Below, in pieces: positions 12,680 to 25,300 of a stretch of DNA of 64,000 nt (the first letter of the stretch is position 1; each line of letters opens with the position of its first letter). The position numbers and the translations under genes are program-made. Source of the DNA: Lepidodermella squamata (lineage: Eukaryota; Gastrotricha); assembly GCA_047495785.1 (NCBI GenBank), contig JBLDXI010000042.1, positions 1,302,001 through 1,366,000 on the forward strand, written 5' to 3'. The notes beneath the pieces are model-generated. The model was not told the origin of the DNA, searched no databases, and saw only the letters and a program-made list of their open reading frames with translations.

Positions 12680-12756
12680 TGTGTCGCGGCCGGGACTCGA
12701 ACCCTCCATTAACTGCATTTCACAACGTTACACTGAAACCACTCGGCCACAACACA
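12680..12756 (-). pseudogene. tRNA-Ser-like remnant (copy 1)
   Basis: Read on the minus strand, a 7-bp acceptor-like pairing (TGTGTTG with CGACACA) encloses a serine/leucine-type D-arm start (GGCCGAGTGG) and the B box GGTTCGAGTCC. The outer T-stem pairs are mismatched and I cannot place a convincing anticodon arm, so this looks like a decayed tRNA or tRNA-derived retroposon. A related copy sits at 27973-28053, the homologous position in gene unit 2. Confidence 0.45.
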
Positions 12757-13500
12757 TCTGACATATCCATCGCAAATTAAATTTCAATTAAATATTCAAC
12801 GAAATTATCAAAACAGTTTCCAGCGCCTTCCGGGAATCGGACGCGTCTCTATATAATTTATTCACTATATAATTCGCTACGCAGTGGTTCGGAAGGCAGT
12901 GGTTCGATTGCTGCTCACATCACATTTTTCCTTCTCATTTTTTCTTCTTAAAATCAGATTTATTTCTGTTTAATTTTTTTGCAGAGTGAGCAATAAAAAA
13001 TAAACGTTTACCATTCACGTGAATCTTCATGAGTACAAAGTGCATGCCTGTCATATGGCCGACACGCGATTCAGCATCAGCTGTTTCACGGCGCAGCGGC
13101 GGCAACAGCAAGCAGACGGTTCGATCCGGTATTCAACCATCATTCACAACGATTTATTTCTCTTCAAAACAACCTCTATTTCCCTAATCATTAGAATTAC
13201 TTATGCTGCCAGCTCCTATCAATCTATCTTCCGCTCGAATCGATAACATTGTGACAATGTTGCTCTCTCAGGTTTGCTAGTATATTATTCCCAGTTCATA
13301 TCACCATTCCCACTATAATTACAGCTACTGGATGAAATGGCGATTTCAACACTGTTGTCCACTTTGGTTTTCCATGGTCACTACTCCCTACCAGAAAGCG
13401 GTGAGTACATTATTTTCCTCATTCATTTTTTTTACTATTGTAAAATTTATTGATTTTTTCATTCATTAACACGTTTTTTTTGCTCCCCAATATTTTCTTT
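12757..13500 (+). promoter_or_regulatory. Upstream region of Helitron-like gene 1, possible 5' leader exon
   Basis: This interval is homologous to 28054-28620 upstream of gene 2, so it belongs to the duplicated unit. Both copies contain a strong splice-donor-like GCGGTGAGT (near 13400 and 28566), directly followed by the satellite array. My inference is a non-coding 5' leader exon with the array in the first intron. Transcript data would be needed to confirm it. Confidence 0.35.
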
Positions 13501-15608
13501 CGTCGTTATGCTCCCGTATTCGACGTTTTCGCCATCAGCAACGTCGATTCCACTAATTCATGTCATTTAATTTTACCCTGATTTACTTTTTTCAAGAATT
13601 TTTTCAAACTTTGAAATTCCAAACCAAGGTCGTAGGTTGGTGCCCGACCTCTCATTTTTTCGCCCTCAAATATTTTCTTTCATCGATATGCTCCCGTTCT
13701 CGACGTTTTCGCCATCAGCAACGTCGATTCCACTAATTCATGTCAATTAATTTTACCCTGATTTACTTTTTTCAAGAATTTTTTCAAACTTTGAAATTCC
13801 AAACCAAGGTCGTAGGTTGGTGCCCGACCTCTCATTTTTTCGCCCTCAAATATTTTCTTTCATCGATATGCTCCCGTTCTCGACGTTTTCGCCATCAGCA
13901 ACGTCGATTCCACTAATTCATGTCAATTAATTTTACCCTGATTTACTTTTTTCAAGAATTTTTTCAAACTTTGAAATTCCAAACCAAGGTCGTAGGTTGG
14001 TGCCCGACCTCTCATTTTTTCGCCCTCAAATATTTTCTTTCATCGATATGCTCCCGTTCTCGACGTTTTCGCCATCAGCAACGTCGATTCCACTAATTCA
14101 TGTCAATTAATTTTACCCTGATTTACTTTTTTCAAGAATTTTTTCAAACTTTGAAATTCCAAACCAAGGTCGTAGGTTGGTGCCCGACCTCTCATTTTTT
14201 CGCCCTCAAATATTTTCTTTCATCGATATGCTCCCGTTCTCGACGTTTTCGCCATCAGCAACGTCGATTCCACTAATTCATGTCAATTAATTTTACCCTG
14301 ATTTACTTTTTTCAAGAATTTTTTCAAACTTTGAAATTCCAAACCAAGGTCGTAGGTTGGTGCCCGACCTCTCATTTTTTCGCCCTCAAATATTTTCTTT
14401 CATCGATATGCTCCCGTTCTCGACGTTTTCGCCATCAGCAACGTCGATTCCACTAATTCATGTCAATTAATTTTACCCTGATTTACTTTTTTCAAGAATT
14501 TTTTCTAACTTTGAAATTCCAAACCAAGGTCGTAGGTTGGTGCCCGACCTCTCATTTTTTCGCCCTCAAATATTTTCTTTCATCGATATGCTCCCGTTCT
14601 CGACGTTTTCGCCATCAGCAACGTCGATTCCACTAATTCATGTCAATTAATTTTACCCTGATTTACTTTTTTCAAGAATTTTTTCAAACTTTGAAATTCC
14701 AAACCAAGGTCGTAGGTTGGTGCCCGACCTCTCATTTTTTCGCCCTCAAATATTTTCTTTCATCGATATGCTCCCGTTCTCGACGTTTTCGCCATCAGCA
14801 ACGTCGATTCCACTAATTCATGTCAATTAATTTTACCCTGATTAACTTTTTTCAAGAATTTTTTCAAACTTTGAAATCCCAAACCAAGGTCGTAGGTTGG
14901 TGCCCGACCTCTCATTTTTTCGCCCTCAAATATTTTCTTTCATCGATATGCTCCCGTTCTCGACGTTTTCGCCATCAGCAACGTCGATTCCACTAATTCA
15001 TGTCAATTAATTTTACCCTGATTTACTTTTTTCAAGAATTTTTTCAAACTTTGAAATTCCAAACCAAGGTCGTAGGTTGGTGCCCGACCTCTCATTTTTT
15101 CGCCCTCAAATATTTTCTTTCATCGATATGCTCCCGTTCTCGACGTTTTCGCCATCAGCAACGTCGATTCCACTAATTCATGTAAATTAATTCTACCCTG
15201 ATTTACTTTTTTCAAGAATTTTTTCAAACTTTGAAATCCCAAACCAAGGTCGTAGGTTGGTGCCCGACCTCTCATTTTTTCGCCCTCAAATATTTTCTTT
15301 CATCGATATGCTCCCGTTCTCGACGTTTTCGCCATCAGCAACGTCGATTCCACTAATTCATGTCAATTAATTTTACCCTGATTTACTTTTTTCAAGAATT
15401 TTTTCAAACTTTGAAATCCCAAACCAAGGTCGTAGGTTGGTGCCCGACCTCTCATTTTTTCGCCCTCAAATATTTTCTTTCATCGATATGCTCCCGTTCT
15501 CGAAGTTTTCGCCATCAGCAACGTCGATTCCACTAATTCATGTCAATTAATTTTACCCTGATTTACTTTTTTCAAGAATTTTTTCAAACTTTGAAATTCC
15601 AAACGAAG
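13501..15608 (+). repeat. 180-bp tandem satellite array, about 11.7 units
   Basis: Near-identical units repeat with an exact 180-bp period, differing by one or a few substitutions. Each unit contains CATCAGCAACGTCGATTCC and a degenerate B-box core (GGTTGGTGCCC). The first unit is the most divergent and the last breaks off near 15608. The units are clearly homologous to the 181-bp arrays near gene 2, but the two arrays have different sequence variants, so each amplified separately. Confidence 0.95.
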
Positions 15609-15897
15609 GTCATTTTTTTGAATTTTAGAATTTCGGAAATTTATATTAGCATTTCATTTTTTTTTATTTTTTCTCTTTTTTACCAGTTTGCGAATCGAAT
15701 GACCGATGTTGCACATGCTGTAATCAAATGGCTGAAAACGATTTCAAGACGAAGTGATTTGTGATTTTTCAAACGTGCTACTTCATTTGAACGTTGTTTA
15801 CCAGCTTTGCTGTATGATGCTTTTTAAATTATATTGTTCCAAACCCCATTTTCGCTGACCCAGGCAGTAATAGGGTAGAGATGCCGTCTCAATGCCC

Positions 15898-16025
15898 GGC
15901 TATGCAGTTAAATAGCCAACCGACGTTGGAATAGTCGGTATAAACTTCCACCGTCCCGGCTCAGACGGCGAAAACGACCACGTCTTGGTGAGACGGTAAA
16001 AAAAACTCCGACAAGGCAAGGTCGG
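15898..16025 (+). ncRNA. Run of five small perfect hairpins, putative structured RNA element
   Basis: In 128 bases there are five perfect stems: GGCTAT/ATAGCC (15898-15917), CCGAC/GTCGG (15920-15938), CCGTC/GACGG (15951-15968), CGTCT/AGACG (15981-15995) and CCGAC/GTCGG (16008-16025). Stems 2, 4 and 5 are each followed by a similar single-stranded phrase (GGTA, an A-rich tract, then ACTTCC or ACTCC). The block is GC-rich in an AT-rich setting and lies about 290 bp before the first coding exon of gene 1. It could be a LINE or SINE 3' tail or an untranslated-region structure; I do not recognise the family. Confidence 0.35.
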
Positions 16026-16311
16026 TAAAAAACTTCCAAAATGTCCGCAGGGCTGAGCGACCAGCGCCCTCACTGTGATTCGTCACAAATACTAAGCTGG
16101 AAGGGAACCTATGACGATCTGTCAGGCATCTTCGGATCCGAGGTTTCTCCCCGATATTTCAATTATTGATGTGCATTGGTAATTTCAATAAAATATGTTT
16201 TTCATTTCAATATATTTTTTTTAATTGATGTTCTTCATTCCATTCGCATATGGTGTTATTTTTTATTTATCTAGTTTTATGATGACAATTTTGTGATTAT
16301 GAACTGGAATC

Positions 16312-19300
16312 ATGGTGAAACCGCCTAATTGGAAGCCAAAATCGAAGGGATCGCGTAAGTGTTCCTTTTGCAAACGGAAAGGTGTTCGAATCTCAACCCA
16401 CTGCGGACTACTCAATTGCTCTAAAGCTAAAGGGCAACACCATCCCAAGCCGTGCATTAAGGTTCAACCTCCACAGTCCGCTTCTCAGTCCAATTGTATG
16501 TTTTCCTAATCAATCAGTTATATATGTTTCATCTGTTTTTACACAGCCACGTCGTGTTCGCATGTTGGCGAATCTTTATCGGTAGCTCCATCCTCACTCA
16601 CTGTTCAGAATACGTCTCAGCAGTCGTTGATATCTCAAGGCTTGTTCTTGTTATTCATCCTCAAATTGTATAAATTTGCGATAAAATTTCCCCATAGGTA
16701 GCGGCGCTGTTCTGACTGCTTCGGAGCAATTGTTGGATTCTCAAGGTCAGTAATTTTTATTTCTCAACTATAACTTGACATGTGGCTGTGCCGTTCCAGC
16801 TGTTCCGGCTACCCGGGAAGATCCGCTGCCACCTCCGGGTTAGTTGTTAGATTGAGATTTATTTCATGTCTTGAGCGAATACCACTAAGCTCTTTTAAGA
16901 ATTATAAGAATTGAAGAGGTGTTAACATATGATTGTTATGTCATTTAGTCTTGTCAAATAATATTTTCAGGCGCTTCTTTGAACGAACGGCAGGAATCTA
17001 GCGCGCCTGCAACACGTCAGCCAGTAACTCAGCCATCTTGTCCAGTATGCGGCGCAAAAGGCAGGAAGTATCTGACCCACTGCGACAATGAGGAATGCCG
17101 GATTAGTGGCCGCGGGCATCACGCTAATCCCTGTTTCCAGTTGGAACGACCCGGGCTACAGGCCGGTGTAAATCTTGAGCAGCAACGTAAGTATTATCCA
17201 CCGGGTAACAACCTTTCATAAATAATGATTCATTTAGCTGTGGCGTCCTCTGGAGCTGTTGCTGCTACGTCACAACGGTCGCTGCCATCTATAGGTTAGT
17301 TATTTAATCAAGAATTGTGCTGCCTGGTGTTAACTAAAACTGCTGTTTGTTGCAGCTAGTGGTGGTTCTTCTAATGCACCTATTCTATGTGACAACTGCA
17401 GAAGACGATCGGTGCCCTTTTTCGACATCGACATTGCTGTCGTGGAAGAGCCGGTATCTGGACGCAGCTATGGTGCTCTAGGACTAAGGAAAGTCTATGA
17501 AAACTGCTCGTTATGCCGTTGTTGCCGTCACTATTTGCGCAACGGCGATGCTCGTTTTCCCGCCGGATGGCCAGCCCTTGTTTATAGCCTTTTCTTCAAA
17601 GCAGCGAATAGGCACCTAGCAGAGGCCCTCTCTAACTACATATCGCCGCTCATGAAAATGATGTGGAGCGAGGTCGACGGCTCAAATGTTATGCGGGACT
17701 CGCAGCCGTGTTTCGTTGACAAGACACGTGATCTGGCTGATTTCATGGCCAATATCTACAAAGACGCAGGTATTCTATCAACCTACTAAATGAGTATACG
17801 AATGCAGTTTTTTTTTTAATTGCAGGAGGATTCAGTTACGCGCTAAACATGTACCCAGTGCCCGACGTGATATGTCCGCAAGGTTGCCTCGCTTTCATGG
17901 AGAAGTGCCAGCTAATCCCGTACCATCATTTGATCCAACATGTCACTGGCAGCAATTTCTTCGATTCCGACTTGCGCTGGTTCGAGTCAAGGAGACCCGA
18001 CTGGCCGTGCAACCCAGTGCCTTTCCTCGCTTGGGATTTCGCTGCTGCAATGGTCATGGACGAGACAAAGGGCCTATGCATCCTTGCCTGCATTGACCAC
18101 AGCAAGCCGGACCTGTTTTCCATGTACCTGCATCTCCCTGCGAATCCCGAGTTCGACCGGTTCCACGATCCGCAGCAGACCGAAATCTATGCACCCGTGC
18201 ACGTGCAGCCCAATTTCGTCAGAGGCGGGCGAGTCGGTCAGTCGAACGCATCAGTGCCAGTGACAAAAACTCTGGGTGATCAATTAGGTGTCGGCAGCTT
18301 TACATTGCGTGGTGCTCACTCGGCAAATCGCAAGGCTTTGAGCATGTACGCCAGCGCCTTTAAGCCACACCTTTTGGCCTTGCGATATCGTCCTGAGATT
18401 CGCAACACCGCGATCAGCAGATTTGGCGAGGAACACGTGGCTCACGTTCTTGCTGATTTTGATCAGCATTGCCCAACTGCTGTCGTGAGAAACCATGTCA
18501 AGGGTGGCACTTTCATCGAGCTAGCTGACTGTTACTTCACCTGGGCTATTCGCCGCAAAATCGCGACAGGTCAGTACATTTCATTCTTAATCTACTACTA
18601 TAGATTAGACTCAACAGAATTAGCACTGCATTAATTTTGCTGATAGTGATAGCCTTGTAATCGGGCCCTGCACTGAATTTTAGATGCGTTTTGTCCAATA
18701 TAAAATTCTCCAATATAAATGGTCAAAGAACGGATGTAGCAACTGTAGTAGAGTATCGCGCGGGATAACCACTGCAAATTATTATGTAGTGTACTTCGGG
18801 AGGATAAGATTAGGCCGATCGAACTGCTCCAAATTCTCGATATAATAAACAAATATAGAGATACTAAGATTCAAGCGCATTAACAATTCATCATCGATTC
18901 CTACGAATTGTCTCATTTCGTCCTTCTTTATTTTAGGAAGTGATTCGTCGAAAAAAGGGAAAACACCTTCAGAAGCCGTGATCTTCAATCCGGTTCACCC
19001 GAACGATGATCATGGCTTAATCCCCTGGGCGTTCAAGTCGGGTCAAGGCGACAACCCTAGTCAGCTCCTGACACTGGTTGCCAACGTCGTTTCGTTGTGC
19101 CGCCCTGTGTACCGTGCGGCGTTGAGTCATCTAGTGCTTGGCAGTCCCGATTTAACACGCGTCGACATCGGTGACTTGCTCAGTCATACTGTTTCGCTGC
19201 CGCGCCCGAAAACCCCTCGTACTCTGAATTTGTCGCATCTGGCAAGGGACTTCTGGTCACTGACAGAACCCGAAAGTGATAGCGGATCTGACGATGACGA

Positions 19301-22300
19301 AGAATCCCCCGATGTCGTTACGCGGGCATTAACTTTGATTGGGAGAGTTACTGCGCCGATTAATGATGTCGAGTTGTCGTTTGCTGGATCTCATCTTTTA
19401 GCGATAAGAAAGGGGCAAACCATGGACGGCGAAAGAAGGAGTCTCCGAAGTCATGGTGAGTGTTTTATTCATATTTTGGCAATTATTGCTGCATTATTAG
19501 ACGTTGTGGTGATACATATCATGATCTTGGGTCCTGAATTTCAAAATTTACTGGTTTTAATCAAAAATTGAAACAACAAAAAATTGAGGGCTCCCATTCA
19601 AGTTATAATGACGTAAATCTTGAAATATTGAGTAATTTTCAAATCGTTTGATTCATACCTAGATAACCCTTGTTTATTTCGTGTTGACAGTGGGTAGGGT
19701 GCTGGTCATCCACGGAGGTCAATCTCAGCTGCTGACCGAATACCAGACTTCGCATGAGCTGCTGATGTGCCGACCCGAAGGTGCCTTGCCGATCAATTGG
19801 CCCGCATTGCCCTTGTCGCTGAAAGCTGGTCATCACCTGCTACTTGCCCGCGTCAAGTTTGGCTCGAAATCCTACATCGTTTTTCGATGGTCGCCTAGCT
19901 TCAGTGGCTGGTGGACAGTAGAGCCTAGCGGGCGAGTGGTTCGTGGTGTCAGTGATCAGCACATGCGCTCTGACGTCCAATTTGCGATTTACGCTCTGCC
20001 TGGCAACCAGACGTTCTGCAATCAAGCCGTCCGTCAATCGCTCGGTGGTCAAAGCAAGGCTGCCTGCGAAATGCATTTCGACTCTGTCGAGTTCAACTTC
20101 ACTCTTATGAAAGTGCCGGTGAAACATAAGGTGAAGTGTTGCATGCGATCACCGGGAAGAGCCAATCAATGCGGCAAACCTGCTCAGTTGCGCTGTCCTG
20201 CGGGCTTGCAGAATGGCAGCTTGTCGTGCAGTGTCGGCATCTGCACGCGGTGCTTCAAGAAGCTTCCAGCGGACGGTATCACCAAGCTCTCAGCGCCTGA
20301 CTTTCTGCCTGATGTGCCTGAAGATGCTGAATTGCAACTGTCAGCTAGCAGGGCATCGAACTTGGAAGCTCAAGCCGACGAGGTTCCGCCGCAGCCTGAG
20401 CAGCTTCATTTGGCTACTGATATTCAATTTCCTCGAGGCGATGCTGAGCCGCTGTATGATCCGACCAAGGGTATTCTCGCCAAGTATCTCTGGCAGCACT
20501 TGGGAATTCTGCAGCGAACCAGGCTCGCTTTCGATTCTGCCCAGAAGTCTTTTCTACTGCAGCAGATGGTTGCCTTCGGAGATGCCCCTGCTACTTCCAT
20601 CTTGTACCCGGAGGGTGCTCTGTTTCCGTCACTTTTCTATTGCCAACGTGATGGCAGTGTTGTTGGTGCTTTGCCTCACCATCACTACTCGTCCTACAAC
20701 TCCGACTATACAGGTGGAATCGGCTCCCTGTCTGATCATGTCAAAGTCAGGTTGCGCAACTTCTTCTTGGCAACAAGCTGGTCGTTTGCGTCAATCTACT
20801 TCTCCTTTGACATGAAGCTATCGGCGCAGCTGAACAAAAACAGCACTGCAATCTTCATGAAGCGTGGGACAGAAGGCCTGGCAGGTAAAGGCGCTGTTGG
20901 CTGGTCTCCTCCTGGCACGGCTCTCGAATACGAGGAGTTCGACAAGGAGTCGAGGCTGAAAGAGCTTGGCGCCCTAATCAAGCATGAAGAATGGAAGTGG
21001 TTCGGGACAATTACTTGTAATGATACAGGTTAGCACAAGTTTTGGTATTCAATCTCACTCAATTGTAGACTGAATAATTTCTCCAAGAATTGTTTGAAAT
21101 TTGAAATTTTACCACCTCGACCTACACAATGCATTATTTTTCAATTCCAGGCACACCTGGTGTATGTGAAATCGTCAAAGCCCTTATGATAAACGCTCAA
21201 AGGCACCATGGTCCACGCCCTGTTCTGTCGAAGGCCGACTATCAGCGAACTTTTCGTCAGCGTCTGCTCCTTGTTTCAAGGCTTGACGAGACCGAGTACA
21301 AGCGGCTGTACTACGCCCATTTCATCCTCATCAGCATGGCTTGGCAACGAGTGCAGGAGCATCTGATCGAGTTCCTGAAGCGCACGAATGTTGTTGGCAC
21401 TGTCACCACTATTTTCGTCAGGAACGAATTTCAGAGCGAATCACTCGTTGGCAACAAAAGTCATCTGCATATGGGCATTTCAGTACGCGAAAGCCGGGCA
21501 GAACTGCTGGAGAAAGTTTGCTGTGATCCTCGTGAATTCTTCTCGGAGCGGTACGGCACGTCATTCGACGAGCTTCAGCGCTTGAGGTTGGTCGAGAGCC
21601 GAGATCACTTCGAGCTGCTCAAGGAGGTCCATTACCCCTTCCAACGTCACGAATGCGAGAAAGCGTTTTGGAAATGTCAAGTTCCACGCGGCGAAGGAGG
21701 GGAAATGGTTTGCCGAGTTCGCCAGCACGGCGTCTCCAGCAGCGGCTATTTCGAAGAATTCCGCAACGTGTACTCCGAGGATACCCTGAAAGAGCTGCAA
21801 TCCCTAGACCTCGCCAGAGAAGTGCCCAATCCCACTGGCGACTTTGACTGGGAATTTCTGGCTGATCAGCTCAAGTCGGGCGTGTACCACTACGCGATCA
21901 AGCATCTCGAGAAGGGCGTGAAGTTCATTCCGCAAATCCCGATCATCGCGGCAATGATGGGCGGCTCCACGAACTTTCAGATATGCGATTCTCATTTCAG
22001 CGTATCTTACCTGACGAGCTACGTTGCCAGCTCCGACGCTCGCCCTGAAGCTTACGCTGCAACGACAGATGTTCCGGGCCAAGTCGTTGCTTTGTTCCCT
22101 GCTGGTTTTGAGCGAGGTCAAAAGCTTGCTAGTGTTCGGTGAGTAATATCTTTGCACTTCAATTGACTTGAAAAACTTTGATGTTTTTAGGAAAGTGATG
22201 GAAGCGAAGCTGAAGCATTTCCGTCGAGAAAGCATGCAGAGCTTTATCTTCATCGCCTTGACAGAAGTTGCTTGGTTCGCGTTGGGGTTTCCCTACACCA

Positions 22301-25300
22301 TCACGAATGTCGGTTTCGTACACATCAACACACACCCACCAGCTTCGCGGCTAATGTTGTGGCGACCGAAAGAAGCAGTGAAAAAGCGACTACCGGGTAT
22401 GCTCTTGAGAATAGTTATTGTGATTATTTTCAAATAATATTCCAAAAACAGGTACAGATGTAGTTGCTGTCGACCCAAACTACAATCGCCGGGGCCTGCC
22501 TCAGTGGCGCTTGTTCACGGAAGCATGCATTCGTCTGATCATGAAAATGAGAGGCACGAATCTGCTAGCTGGCCCTGTCGAGAAGTTCGAGATTCGACCT
22601 CCCGAGGCTCGTATCTTTGCGTCACCTGCTATCTATCACGCGGTGTTCGTCATCGACCGGAAAAACCGACGACCATACAACCCGATGGTCGATCCTTACA
22701 TCCGTTTTTTCGACGGCTTCAAGCGGGAGGTCCGAATCAACGATTGCAGTTTGCGCATCGCGCTCGACTATCTGGCTCAGCAGGACCAATCCAATGCAGC
22801 CGTTCAAGCACTCACGGAAATTTTCGAACTCTTGGTCGAAGGCGATCCTGTCTATGTTGACCGGTAACGATCTTTACGTTTTTATAATTTTCGGAATATT
22901 TCAAATGTACGCTGAACTAGGTACTTGCACGTCACAAATAAGGCGGCGATAATTCCAGTCCTATCCACCATCTCTCCGCTCAACCGCTTCAACTTCTTGT
23001 ATCACGTCGTCATGACGTTTGGTCGAATCGAAGATGAGGCTACTACCTTTCCGGCTGGGCATCTCCGGGCGGCATTTGTTCGATCGGGGCTCATTCGGGT
23101 CAATCCTGAAGGCGAGCCGACCAACCTTCCTGCCGACGTGAGGTCTCTGAAGCGTCGCGTCATTCTCGAAATCTTCGCTTTCCTGCCAATCGGTGTCAAG
23201 AGATTCGATTTTTACGTCGCCACTCTGAAATCCATGTTCGAGCAGTTTTTCTTTGGCGATGGAGGCACCGACAATCTCTCGGCACTGACTGACTGGGATG
23301 CGATTGAACGGGAAGTTGACGAGGATATTGTCCGAGCGGAAGGAGAAATGAAGCGGTCTGTGGTTGAGGTGACGCATTCGCAGCTTGTCGGGAAATTGCC
23401 GCTACCACCGCTGTCGGATTTCACTGACGCTACATCGTGTCAACCTTTGGAATGGATTCCGAGTCTTCAACGACAACCAGGTCAGTCGGACCAGTCTTTC
23501 CAGGAGCAGCAGGCGGCTCTGGCTTTCGGTATGAAGACACTCGAACGCTTCCGAAGCAGAGCTAGCTTCAAGCACATCGCACTGGTTGGTCCTCCTGGGG
23601 CTGGAAAGACAACGCTGGCGCAGATCCTTGCCATGGTTGCCGTTTCTAAGGGACTACGAGTTGTCATTACTGCTTTGACCTCGGAGCGAGCACGAGTTCT
23701 TGGCGGTCGGCACATCCACCTGCTTTTTCCTTTGCCGGTTAAGCAAATACCGTACAAAAATGTAATGGCGTATGCTGACGGCTGCCTCAAGAATCTGTGT
23801 TTCAAGACTACGCCGTCTGTTGTCCTATATCGGGCTGACGTCTTCATCATCGAAGAAATTGGGCTGGTCTCTGCTGAAACCCTGGAAATCTTGGACACAG
23901 TTATGAGGAGTCTTACAGGTAAGCAAACCAGCATTCAATTATTACTGGTATTTATAGTTTTCATTAGGAGTCGATGCGAAAATGGGTGGCAAATTGATCA
24001 TTGCTACCGGGGACTTTGCTCAGCTCGAGACGATCAATGGTGAGAGTTGATTTATTGCAATACTAACATGTATATTGTATTTGTTTTTTTTAATTATCCC
24101 AGGTCGATCCTTTTGGGAATCAACACAATTGTACCTCAGCTACGACGTCGCATTGTTGAAACATTTCGTTCGGGCTGCCACTGACCCGCTACTCCAGCGG
24201 GTGCTGTTGATTTTGCGGCAAGGCGTTCTTGACGAGATTGACCGGGACTTCATCCTCAAAGCTGTGACTAGAACGTGCAACTTTTACGACACTTGGGACA
24301 ACGTTCCGTTCCTTGTCCAGCGGATCGTCCCAACAAGAGAAGCTGAACAAGAGGTTAGTTGGAAACGGAAAATTTTGGTGATCACTCTTGCCTTTCATTA
24401 ATTGATCAGGTCATTCGGAAGTTCCTGCAAGACGCTAGTCTCAGTGGCAAGACTTTGAAAACAGCTCTATGCATCGACGAAGTAAACACGCGTGGTGCCT
24501 GGGAACCTCTTCACCGTCCCGAATGGAAAAAAGCTATCAACAAACAGTCACTCAAGCCCGAGAACTTAACGCTCTTTGTTGGTGCTGTGGTTGCTATGAC
24601 CTACAATCACGTAGCGTCGAACCCGCAACACTCCTTCTCCCAAGGGCAGCTAGCTCTGGTGACGCAGTTGCCGGAAGACATGGCCGCACCGGATGCCAAA
24701 ATTTCTGTCCGCTTGGTTCCTCCAGGGCTGCGTGACATTGCACCAGATGAGGCTTGGCCAGAAATAAGTGTGGGCCGGCATCGGGACGATAACATTGTTG
24801 TTGGCGACAACAAAACGCACCTGCGTCGTGTTCAGTTTCCGCTGCGGCATTACATTGCCTCGACTATTCATCGTGAGTGCTAACCTTGTTTTTATATTCA
24901 AGTATATAAAAATGTTAATTGTTTTCAGGAATCATGGGTTCTACCTGCGAGAACGGCGTTGCAGCCAAGATTGCTTCCAACGAGAAGGTACGTATTGCGA
25001 ACAATAACTGTGGATATTGATATGTTCAATGTACTGTAATGAAGGGCTACGTGCTATGGGAACGGGCGCAGCTTGCTGTCATTCTCTCGCGGTGCCGTTC
25101 ACTTGACCGTGTGTCATTTGTTGGCGAACGCGCAGACATCACTGTGGCCATCGAAAGGCTGTTGATGGCAGTCGATGAGCCATACGAGGCTATCGTCGCA
25201 TCGCTGCAAACGCTGGACGTGCTGCCTACCTCAACAGTCGCCAGTAACTGGTCAGCCGGACGACAGCAGCAGGTCAGCGACCCCGACGAACTGCCCGACA

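Noticed and set aside
12680-12756. Functional tRNA gene
   Set aside because: T-stem mismatches and no clear anticodon loop; kept only as a tRNA-like remnant.
13333-13402. Possible extra first coding exon starting with ATG before the GCGGTGAGT donor of gene 1
   Set aside because: The homologous region before gene 2 lacks the ATG and frame, so coding use is not supported.
13501-15608. Regularly spaced repeats resembling a CRISPR array
   Set aside because: The whole 180-bp unit is repeated with no unique spacers; this is a satellite in an animal genome.
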